Assembly: GCF_001612985.1 (NCBI RefSeq)
Contig: NZ_BDBM01000018.1
Location: forward strand, 90,354-154,353
Direction of reading: 5' to 3'
Length of the DNA: 64,000 bases
Origin: Nocardia gamkensis NBRC 108242
GTDB taxonomy: Bacteria > Actinomycetota > Actinomycetes > Mycobacteriales > Mycobacteriaceae
A program made the translations under genes and the position numbers. The notes below the pieces were generated by a model. That model worked only from the letters and a program-made list of their open reading frames with translations, was not told the DNA's origin and ran no database searches. This document shows positions 48,401 through 64,000 of the stretch, in pieces. Position 1 is the stretch's first letter; the number at the start of each line of letters is the position of its first letter.

Positions 48401-50274
48401 GGCACCCGCTCCGGACGCTCCACCGCCACCAACGCGCGCCGGTCCCCCGCGCCCTTCAACGGCTCCAGCCGCGCCGCCAGCGCGGCCACGGTGGGGCTCT
48501 CGAAGATCAGCCGTGCGGGCACCCGGGCCGCGATGGCGGCGCCCAGCCGGGCCGCGACCTGCGTCGCGATCAGCGAATTGCCGCCCAGCTCGAAGAAGTC
48601 GTCGTCCGCGCCGACCGGCGCGCCAGGCCCGAGCACTTCGGCGAACACCTCGCCGACCAGCTCTTCCAGCGGGCCGACCGGGGCGCGGAACACCTTGGTC
48701 TGCAACCGCGGTGTGGGCAGCGCGTCGCGGTCCAGCTTGCCCACCGGGGTCAACGGGATCTCGTCCAGCACCATGACCACCGTCGGCACCATGTGCGCGG
48801 GCAGGCTCTGCTGCGCGAAGGCGGCCAGTTCCGCCGCGTCGGCGGCCATCCCGGGCACGGCGTGCACATAGGCGACGAGAATGGTGACGCCGCTGTCCAG
48901 GTGGTGCCCCACGGTGACCGCGAAGTCGACCGTCTCGTGCGCGGCCAGCACCGCGTCGATCTCGCCCAGCTCGATACGGAAACCGCGAATCTTCACCTGG
49001 AAGTCGTTGCGGCCCATGTATTCCAACTCGCCATTCGGCGTCCAACGCACCAGGTCACCGGTGCGATAGAGGCGGGAGCCGTGCACATCGAAGGGGTTCG
49101 CCACGAAGCGGGACGCGGTCAGCCCTGGGCGCTCGTGGTAGCCGCGGGCCAGCTGCGCACCGGTGATGTACAGCTCGCCGACCACACCGCTCCGCACGGG
49201 CACCAGCCGCTCGTCCAGCACGTATTCCGTGACGGCCCGGATCGGCGCGCCGATGGTCACCGGTTCCCCGGGCACCAGCGGCGCGCTGATGTTCGTCATG
49301 ATCGTGGTCTCGGTGGGGCCGTACCCGTTGAAGAACTCACGGGTCCGCCCACCCGACACCGGTAGCACCCAGCGTCGTACCAGTTCCGGCGGGCACGCCT
49401 CGCCACCGGCCACCACCACACGCAGCTCGTCCAACCCGGCCGGGTCCACCGACGCGAGCGCGGCGGGCGTCACGAACGCGTGCGTGACCGCCTCCCTGCG
49501 GACCAGGGACGCGAATTCCTCGCCGCCGAACACCGTGGGCGACGCGACGACCATGGTGGCCGCGCCCCCGAGCGCCAGTAGCAACTCCAGGACCGACGCG
49601 TCGAACGACGGCGAGGCGAAATGCAACGTCCGCGACGCACTCGTCACCCGATACCGATCACGCTGCTCGGCACAGAAACTCGCCAAACCCGCCTGGGTGA
49701 CCACCGCGCCCTTGGGCTTGCCCGTGGAACCGGAGGTGTAGATGACGTAGGCGGGATGCTCCCCGCGCAGCGGGCGCACCCGATCGGTGTAGGTCACCGG
49801 ATCGCCCGGGAACTCCTCGAGCCGCCGCGCGCACTCGGCGGAGTCGATCGACAGCCACTCGACCCGGTCCGGCAGCTCGGCGCGGACCTCCCGGACGGTC
49901 AGCCCGAAGACCGCGCCGGAGTCCTTCACCATGTGCTCGACACGATCGGCCGGATAGTTCGGATCCACCGGCACGAAACCAGCACCGGTCTTGGCCACCG
50001 CCCACACCGCGACCACCGACTCCACCGAACGCGGAACACCCACCGCGACCAGATCCTCCGGACCCACCCCCCGATCGATGAGCAACCGCGCCAACCGCGT
50101 GGACCGTTCGTCCAGCTCGGCATAACTCAGCTGGGCGAGGGTGCTGGTCGCGTCGGCGAACACCACGGCCGCGCCGCTCGGGTTCGCCTCGACGGCCGTG
50201 GCCATCAACTGGGGCAGGGTGGTGACCCGGGGTCGGCGGGTCCGGGTCGGGCGCACGCGCGCCGGGCGGGTCAT
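33433..50274 (-). CDS. five-module non-ribosomal peptide synthetase with terminal thioesterase
   Basis: A 5613-residue NRPS. Domains (rough residues): A1 20-515, T1 (Ser567); C2 612-1045 (HH751), A2, T2 (Ser1629); C3 (HH1823), A3, T3 (Ser2738); C4 (HH2922), A4 3230-3735, T4 (Ser3800, GGDS type), E 3845-4285; C5 4300-4725 (HH4434), A5, T5 (Ser5288); TE 5340-5610 (Ser5432). With no leading C domain it starts from a free amino acid. Pocket codes read by hand against GrsA: A1 DALFVGGIMK, A2 DVWDFILVSK, A3 DLWHLILVSK, A4 DALFVGGVMK, A5 DIWHFAWVVK. A1 and A4 look alike and suggest a small hydrophobic residue; the others are unassigned. The E domain lacks its HHxxxDG motif. Start ATG 50274; the N-terminus is identical to the next NRPS for about 29 residues. 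Confidence 0.97.
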   Translation of the reverse strand: MTRPARVRPTRTRRPRVTTLPQLMATAVEANPSGAAVVFADATSTLAQLSYAELDERSTRLARLLIDRGVGPEDLVAVGVPRSVESVVAVWAVAKTGAGFVPVDPNYPADRVEHMVKDSGAVFGLTVREVRAELPDRVEWLSIDSAECARRLEEFPGDPVTYTDRVRPLRGEHPAYVIYTSGSTGKPKGAVVTQAGLASFCAEQRDRYRVTSASRTLHFASPSFDASVLELLLALGGAATMVVASPTVFGGEEFASLVRREAVTHAFVTPAALASVDPAGLDELRVVVAGGEACPPELVRRWVLPVSGGRTREFFNGYGPTETTIMTNISAPLVPGEPVTIGAPIRAVTEYVLDERLVPVRSGVVGELYITGAQLARGYHERPGLTASRFVANPFDVHGSRLYRTGDLVRWTPNGELEYMGRNDFQVKIRGFRIELGEIDAVLAAHETVDFAVTVGHHLDSGVTILVAYVHAVPGMAADAAELAAFAQQSLPAHMVPTVVMVLDEIPLTPVGKLDRDALPTPRLQTKVFRAPVGPLEELVGEVFAEVLGPGAPVGADDDFFELGGNSLIATQVAARLGAAIAARVPARLIFESPTVAALAARLEPLKGAGDRRALVAVERPERVPLSLAQRRMWFLNQFDTGSAANNIPFAVRLSGVLDVAALQAAVADVVERHETLRTVYPAVDGTGYQVVLPAAQAVPDLAPKPVAEHELTAWLREFASTGFDVAAEVPLRIALAEIGLDDHVVVVVVHHIAADGASVAPFLRDLLSAFLSRRNRARPSWGPLPVQYADYTLWQRARLGDENDPDSVAAAQIAYWRRALAGIPDRIDLPSDRPRPSVASGRGAEYTFAVDAAVHRGIAELAHSAGVSEFMVVHSALAVLLARLTGTDDITVGTPVAGRGERELDALIGMFVNTLVLRTRIDLGASFRALLAQTKETDLGAFSHAELPFERLVEVLDPVRSQAHHPLFQVALFYQNMSRPEIELPGLSARVLEFDGAVAKFDLQLTVVPDTEGEVAGFTAGFTYATDLFDERTIAEFAWRLDRLLAIAVAEPDRPIGAIDLLAPVERERILHEWNDTRYPVPAELLLDGYRRAAEAYADEVALVYEGVELSYRGFDARVNRLARLLISQGVGAESLVGLAVRRSLDLVVGMYAIVAAGGAYVPLDPDHPAERIAYILETAQPVCVLTTSTDAVDLPEGTAVLLLDALDPNRFDDAPVRADELVRPVLPHHPAYVIFTSGSTGRPKGVAVSHFAIQNQINWMLAAYPLDADDVYLQKTATTFDVSLWGYFMPLRVGAKLVVATHDGHRDPAYVAETIASQGVTVTDFVPSMLTVFAAHTAPGSCPTLRDIFVIGEALPPETVAAVRAVTDAAVHNLYGPTEAAVSVTYWPATAVDERSVPIGVPQWNTQVYVLDSRLQPVPTGVPGELYLAGDQLARGYVRRPDLTADRFVADPFGNGGRMYRTGDLVVWRAPTDVLPHRLDYLGRTDFQVKFRGQRIELGEIETALLAQPSVSQAVALVAASSLGDQLVAYVVPAPGQSIEQAELPAAIGATLPAYMVPAAVVVLEALPLNPSGKLDRKALPEPTFTAREFRAPVTAVEEIVAGVFGEVLGVGRVGADDDFFALGGNSLVATQVVARLGAAVGVRVPVRTLFEASTVSGLAAALESETHGERRVELGSIARPEKLPLSLAQRRMWFLNRFDQSDDVGERIGSAAYNLPFALRLTGALDVVALGAALHDVVARHEVLRTVYPETPEGPVQVVLAAGRVALDVAVHPIGAAEVAHEVYTLAAAPFDVTDEVPVRVRLLRIADAPQEHVLAVVVHHIAADASSMGPLVRDVMVAYSARTSGDAPGWSPLRVQYADYALWQRAVLGDESDPGSVAARQIAFWRAELAGLPDVLELPIDRPRPVVASLAGSRVPVEVDAATHAGLVELARAHGATLFMVVHTAFAVLLARLSGSDDIAVGTPVAGRGERELDDLIGMFVNTVVFRTRFEPGESFVGLLGRQREADLAAFAHADVPFERLVEVLNPSRSTARHPLFQVGLSFQNVARAVLELPGLSVAGVDADVDVSQFDLHLIVGDGYAESGAAAGIGGFLTYATDLFDRATVEGFADRFSRILAAVVADANVPVGDIEILTDTERTDVLTTWNDTAHPVDSAATLGSLLRGTVAATPGAVALVADLPDGERVELSYAELSARVNRLARYLISVGVGAESRVALAFRRSVDLVVAMYAVAEAGGAYVPIDPDQATERTDYILSAAAPVCVLSNTESDFDTDVAPVVRLEDLELSAVASVPITDSERVTPVRPENTAYVIFTSGSTGRPKGVAVPHSAIVNQLLWKAAEFELAEDDSVLLKTAATFDLSVWEFWSAAVCGGRLVIAAPDGHRDPAYLNDLMARESVTTLHVVPSMLDALLVHRATTDTGDWSPRRVLAIGEALPGSVARRFLRENPRTELFNLYGPTEAAVSITSHRVTLADEASVSIGAPEWNSRVYVLDGRLRPVPVGVSGELYLAGAQLARGYFGRADLTADRFVANPFESGTRMYRTGDLVAWNGRGELEYRGRTDFQVKIRGFRIELGEIEAALLALPGVAQTAVVAKSDPKTGDRLVAYLVPSGVVAGSDGRADADADADAGSDAGTVAAGGGGAGAGVDVAWVKSELTAVLPSYMVPSAFVVLDALPLNVNGKLDRRALPEPEFEVQVFRVPSTPIEEIVASVYAEVLGVERVGADDDFFALGGNSLLATQVAARIGAALDARVPVRVLFEASTVAGLATKVERGFGAGKRTPLIAGPRPDRVPLSFAQQRMWFLNQFDTSASVYNIPAAIRLSGDLDVVALQDAVADIVARHEILRTIYPQTPDGPVQRILAPHEVPVDLTPVQLDDEDLALEAQRTVAAGFDVTTEVPFRTRLFQLAGTEYVLVFVAHHISADGWSMGPLTRDLMLAYVARSGGREPSWAPLPVQYADYALWQREALGAEDDPESPVGAQLAYWTTELADLPDELNLPADRPRPPAQSFAGGRTDFVVDADVHAALADLARQHNATLFMVVHAAFAVFVARMSGTDDIAIGTPVAGRGEPEIDDLIGMFVNTLVLRTRVAPDLGFTELLARTRETDLRAFANADIPFERLVEALDPERSAGRHPLFQVALSFENLSATSFELPGLSFTALDPAADSAEFDLLLTMREQRTESGAEAGIAAEFTYARDLFDDRTVVEFGRRFRRVLSAIVRHPGTAVGDLEILDDAERADLIARTGAPAVPPRTLPDLMAAAVAANPAGVAVVADDRTFSYAELDAASAQLARALIDRGAGPEVPVAIALRRSVEAVLALWAVAKTGAAFVPIDPAYPADRIAHMVADSGVTLGVTLTAELENLPVLSGGTWVALDDPDFTHDVAVRSDQPLRPAELRAALRAGNAAYVIYTSGSTGLPKGVVITHAGLANFSAEQVERYRLDPSARALAFASPSFDASMLELLLALGAAGGLVVAPPLTFGGEELAELIRAERVTHAFLTPSVLASLDPDAVPGMRTVVAGGEAVPADLAARWTTVPERDFHNGYGPTETTVMTNISDPLRPGEPVTIGGPIRGMRSLVLDSRLRPVPEGVTGELYLGGIQLARGYHARPALTAARFLADPYGAPGERLYRTGDLVRWRRAGTAPVVEYVGRNDFQVKVRGFRIELGEIDAALAAQPEVGFAVTLGRATPSGATMLVSYVLPAGDATVDPAVLTERVGRTLPEYMVPTAIVVLDAIPLTPVGKLDRKALPEPELDARAYRAPRTPAELVIAEVIGEVLGVDRVGLDDDFFALGGDSIVSIQVVSRSRARGVSFSPRDVFEHRTVAALARAASVAGGPGDEAGELPLTPHAARMLDEGIEVRAVALDVPETCPVETVHGAVTAVLDQHPMLWVQVRYDDEGAASLRIPPAAERTGEAFRRLDPQRGETSLPIDDVVQAVAAALDPEQGRNIYFVLTGGPEGRSTLIVVASSLVVDDVSWRAIVDQLTARWNRARHAAPAGPESGLGTLVRTLSAAAHDPGTVAEMDWWRRALGTVPEGAGTDGRDLRARSRVSLTITAEGAEAVAAAAEAYHAGVDDILLTALALALRTSAGEAVTRAIGSVVRLPADGRAATGADAESTVGGFVTEFPLPLRLTRIDIDDALIGGPAAGTAIAQIKELRRAVPSHGVGYGLLRHLNAETAAELRGLGRGRFALRYRDLRPARVHTDIPSDDLLLVLTVDATDDGLLARFDFAAAAFRGEDAKTFAEHWIRALGGLAEHGLRPDAGGFTPSDFPLVRLKQPDIDRFARAYPDLSDAWPLTPLQSGMLFHALLAEHSVDVYTTQFVLDLGGAVDAHRMRAAAQAVLDRHDNLRVAFADDSEGKPVQLVQDALEVPWRLIDLCHLEPAAAAAELERIEVADLADHFDMRTAPLLRFALIRSAAARYHLLVTSHHILIDGWSMPLLMKELLTLYAFGGNSRRLPAVPPYRDYLAWLVAQDTEAARAAWRGALAGITEPTPLAPVDPGREISAGVGEVGFELSQADTTALTRFASELGVTVNTVVQAAWALLIGRTVDRDDVVFGATVSGRPPELDGVEAMVGLFLNAIPVRVRLDATSTLSGVLRRLQAEQAALLDYHYLGLSDIQDAVGVEGLFDSLVVFESFPVDREGLDQAGAIDGMNVTGVGAVNGTHYPFTVMVVLDSRLRVSVKYLRDVTGEPAARALARRLAALIDRFVTTPQARVGEIDALLDDERAELAARNATGVPEFLDDATLPTLFDAQVARTPDAPAVRFGETVLSYAELDSRVRSLAVELMRWGVGPETLVAVAMRRGIDLVVAIYAVLRAGGGYVPIDPDHPAERSEHVLGSAAPICVLTTTADAFDTATDVPVVAVDTLYLAPYEGPWPQEYGYPDTVAYVVYTSGSTGRPKGVMITHRQMVNQFRWAQAAYPHDDGDVVLHKTPITFDISAWELFWPLQTGASIVIAAPDGHRDPAYLARLIIDNAVTTVHFVPSMLDAFLDPAANPAAEYPSLRRVFAAGEALSGETAAAFAAAVPGAALVNWYGPAEATVVTGHPVRGGAAAAVPIGVPVANTRVHVLDRHLRPVPPGAAGELYIAGVQLARGYLGAPALTAERFVAHTGGDRLYRTGDIVRWRDDALEYLGRGDFQVKLRGQRVELGEIEAVLTGHPQVRQAAVSVVRGATGDRLVAHVVAAPGETVDEATVLTHARAALPSYMVPSAVVALAGLPLNASGKLDRKALPEPRLVTRPYRAPGTPLERTVLEVFDEVLASGAGQRVGMDDDFFDLGGTSLVATRAVSRLRALTGAEVRVQWFFTDPTPAALAARIQAALADDHDYDQDSNAALGVLLPIRTMVPHDVAAAQPLFCLHPMYGLSWCYAGLARYVPASTPIFGLQSPALTEEGYLPESLAEMAHRYVAEIRAVQPHGPYRLLGWSLGGVLAHAVATRLQSAGEEVGLLTMLDSHPDIDVTDFRAAIREALAELGIGADALLPGDGDIHDLSEEALAALHATIPPDMAVLTPDRVRRIYRSAVRSAELIAEHRPAVFRGRLDYFSAAGHETAADGWQPYVDGRVDDHPVDVPHDQMTAPEALAQIGPRLSELLDPPSWEATRNVGRS
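38353..38358 (-). other. E-domain active-site position in NRPS module 4: Ser-Ser replaces His-His
   Basis: The epimerisation-domain motif HHxxxDG is read here as SSLVVDD (Ser3973-Ser3974; two AGC codons on the minus strand). The second His is the catalytic base in epimerisation and condensation domains. Confidence 0.9.
41950..42795 (-). repeat. near-identical block shared with 54586-55468
   Basis: DNA encoding T3 and the end of A3 is almost base-for-base the same in both NRPS genes, except for a length-variable hexanucleotide repeat inside it. Offset about 12.64 kb. Confidence 0.85.
42367..42408 (-). repeat. in-frame hexanucleotide repeat encoding Asp-Ala pairs
   Basis: GGCATC on the plus strand (GATGCC codons on the minus strand) is repeated four times at 42379-42402 with an extra interrupted unit. 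It encodes an (Asp-Ala)n linker in the C-terminal subdomain of A3, between the A9 and A10 regions, near residue 2625. Confidence 0.9.
46750..46959 (-). repeat. 210-base identical block shared with 59404-59613
   Basis: The A2 N-terminal region is identical in both NRPS genes over 210 bases, with flanking sequence clearly diverged. Offset 12654. Confidence 0.9.
48193..48419 (-). repeat. 227-base identical block shared with 60844-61070
   Basis: The start of C2 is identical in both genes over 227 bases, then diverges. Offset 12651. Confidence 0.9.
49910..50105 (-). repeat. 196-base nearly identical block shared with 62558-62753
   Basis: The A1 N-terminal region matches with one mismatch (49981). 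Offset 12648. Confidence 0.9.
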
Positions 50275-50513
50275 CGGCGCACCGCTTCCGCAGTTTCGTC
50301 ACACCGCTGCCCGACCGCCCGAACCATCGTGCTGCCTCACCCTGTCTATCGTCGCCACACGCACGTCACCATGCTCCCCGCGCTGTGATCATCGAGCGCG
50401 CGCATGCCGATCGTTACCGAACCGTCGGCGCACGCCGAGCGCGACCGGCCACGACCCGTGGGGTTCCGGGCCGCGGGAACGGACGCGTATGACGAGTGCC
50501 GGGGACGATTATT

Positions 50514-50552
50514 CCCTGCCGACGCCGGATTCGGGTCGCGGCGTCGGCAGGG
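50514..50552 (-). terminator. hairpin terminator between the two NRPS genes
   Basis: A perfect 13-bp stem (CCCTGCCGACGCC at 50514-50526 with its complement at 50540-50552) and a 13-base loop lie 4 bases after the stop of the four-module NRPS. There is no U-tract on the minus strand (AATAATC follows). It may attenuate read-through into the five-module gene, whose own promoter would then lie in 50275-50513; no clear promoter was found there. Confidence 0.65.
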
Positions 50553-50556
50553 ACGA

Positions 50557-62922
<12,366 letters not shown>

Positions 62923-63041
62923 GCGAGCCCCGCTTCGTGCTTCCTGGGCACCGATCCCTGCGCCGGCAGACTATTCCCCGACAAGCGAAACATGAAAACT
63001 CTGCACATCCTGCCTGTAAGAACACGTCCATGACACATTTC

Positions 63042-63076
63042 CAGCGGACGGCCTGATACAGCAAACCAGTCCGCTG
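63042..63076 (-). terminator. hairpin between the A-domain relic and the four-module NRPS
   Basis: An 8-bp perfect stem (CAGCGGAC at 63042-63049 with its complement at 63069-63076) with a 19-base loop in the 201-base gap. There is no U-tract; it may be a weak terminator or attenuator. Confidence 0.35.
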
Positions 63077-63123
63077 TGTGCATGGTCACACAACTGGGAG
63101 CTTCCGCATGACCGCGAATCACT

Positions 63124-63998
63124 TCACCGGGCGTCGAACAGCTCGGTGAACTCGACGATCGCGGCCACATTCGACCAGGGCCCCTCGGGCACCGCGCCGA
63201 CACCATTGTCCAGCACCACGGCGTGCAAATCCTCCAGTGCCATCGGGTCGAGCGTGTCCAGCCCGGTCCGATCCGTCACCAGATGGGTTACCCACTCGTC
63301 GGCGAGCGATTCGGTCAGCGCGCCGTCCGCGTCGACCAGCACCACCGACGCGCCCACCGATCCGGCGGCGACCACTTCGACCAGCGCGGCGGGCGACTGC
63401 GGACTGCCGTGCTGGAAGGTGCGCGATTCGAAGGTCAGTTCGGTGCGTGCGCGCAGCCGTGCGGCGGCCCTGGCGAGGTCGTCGTAGCTGAGCGCCTGCG
63501 CGCCGATGAACGCCGGGTCGCCGCCGCGCAAGGCGCGAATGCGGTGGGCGTAGGTGACCGGCCGGGGTGATTCGGCGGCGATCTCCGCGACGACGGTCGG
63601 GTCGTCGAGGGCGAGCCAATCGACCGCGGCGGCCGAGTGCGCACCGCCGACCGTCAAGCCGGTCTTGATCTCGAGTTCGTGCGGCAGCAGTGCGTCGAGT
63701 GCGTCGACCGGGACCACGGCGGCGCCGGTTTTCAGTACCGCCCAGGTGGCGATGACCGCTTCGATGCCGCGATCCAGTCGCACCGCCACGCCCGTGCCGG
63801 GACCGCAGCCGCGCGCGATGAGCACGCGCGCCAACCGCGACGATCGCGCGTCGAGATCCTGGTAGGACAGCGCGTTCTCGCCGGAGACCACGGCGGGGCC
63901 GTCCGGGTCGTCCTCGACCGCGGCCGCCAGCGCCTGGGTCAACGCCGTACCCGCGGTGGCCGTGGGCGCTTCGATGCTCACCGGCTCCGCCGCGACCG
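63124..63998 (-). CDS. truncated, decayed adenylation-domain protein (open to the window edge)
   Basis: At least 285 residues from a GTG at 63981; the frame remains open to the right edge, so the true N-terminus may lie outside. Residues about 35-95 match NRPS A-domains well (LSYQDLDARSSRLARVL, then AVIATWAVLKTGAAVVPVD). After that the alignment can still be followed to the A5 region but the active motifs are gone. The ATP loop SGSTG is absent (the place reads GAQALSYDD), FDxS is replaced by SPQSP, and the VAGGE strand by VLDNG. It stops before the YGPTE motif, and there is no T or C domain. It cannot be an adenylating enzyme. It may be a degenerate relic or a small regulatory partner of the NRPSs that follow on the same strand. 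Confidence 0.75.
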   Translation of the reverse strand, partial: VAAEPVSIEAPTATAGTALTQALAAAVEDDPDGPAVVSGENALSYQDLDARSSRLARVLIARGCGPGTGVAVRLDRGIEAVIATWAVLKTGAAVVPVDALDALLPHELEIKTGLTVGGAHSAAAVDWLALDDPTVVAEIAAESPRPVTYAHRIRALRGGDPAFIGAQALSYDDLARAAARLRARTELTFESRTFQHGSPQSPAALVEVVAAGSVGASVVLVDADGALTESLADEWVTHLVTDRTGLDTLDPMALEDLHAVVLDNGVGAVPEGPWSNVAAIVEFTELFDAR

Positions 63999-64000
63999 CC

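Noticed and set aside
33433..50274. Naming substrates for A1-A5 of the five-module NRPS
   Set aside because: The hand-read codes match no published code well enough; only the Thr module of the other enzyme is clear.
63982..64000. Treating the GTG at 63981 as a firm start of the A-domain relic
   Set aside because: The frame is open to the window edge, so the real start cannot be decided.

Overview
The window looks like chromosomal DNA of a mycolic-acid actinomycete (Corynebacteriales), most likely a Nocardia or close relative. The reasons are very high GC, two antigen-85-type mycolyltransferases, an MmpL-type RND transporter, an S10 ribosomal operon that stops at rpsQ (the mycobacterial/nocardial arrangement), several promoters that look leaderless, and very large NRPS genes. 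No rRNA, tRNA, CRISPR array, phage or insertion sequence was seen.

Layout. 1-6.3 kb: a PPOX-family flavoenzyme (cut by the left edge), a glycolipid-binding-domain protein, an RluA-type pseudouridine synthase, a CPBP membrane protease, and a 965-residue membrane protein with an Asn-Gly-His-rich repeat region and a C-terminal HTH. 6.4-9.1 kb: an EXLDI-like protein plus MMPL transporter operon behind a palindrome-containing promoter. 9.2-12.3 kb: a Nudix protein, a VapBC-type module with a perfect palindromic operator, an epimerase and a phosphatase-like protein. 12.5-17.8 kb: the complete S10 operon (rpsJ-rplC-rplD-rplW-rplB-rpsS-rplV-rpsC-rplP-rpmC-rpsQ, minus strand) with a long structured leader. 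18.3-33.3 kb: mostly envelope and lipid genes. These are a DUF4442 hotdog protein, an orphan degenerate ABC ATPase, a secreted lipase, two Ag85-like mycolyltransferases, a lycopene cyclase, a DrrABC-like exporter, an aldehyde-dehydrogenase homologue without its cysteine, a double TetR regulator divergent from an enoyl-CoA hydratase/isomerase, an atypical SDR, and MntH.

33.4-64 kb, all minus strand, is an NRPS locus transcribed from the right edge leftwards. First comes a decayed adenylation-domain protein (open to the window edge). Next is a 4121-residue NRPS (A-T-C-A-T-C-A-T-C-A-T-TE), then a 5613-residue NRPS (A-T-C-A-T-C-A-T-C-A-T-E-C-A-T-TE). The two enzymes are paralogues. Their first three modules have matching specificity pockets and share blocks of almost identical DNA about 12.65 kb apart. 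The smaller line ends in a textbook threonine module. The larger ends in module 4, an epimerisation domain that has lost its catalytic histidines, and module 5. The locus therefore probably makes two related peptides, one of four and one of five residues, with the same first three residues. No known siderophore or glycopeptidolipid pathway matches the domain order.

Several enzymes in the window lack canonical catalytic residues: the ALDH, the SDR, the ABC ATPase, the PIN toxin, the Nudix protein, the NRPS E domain and the A-domain relic. These were read directly from the codons and are described individually.
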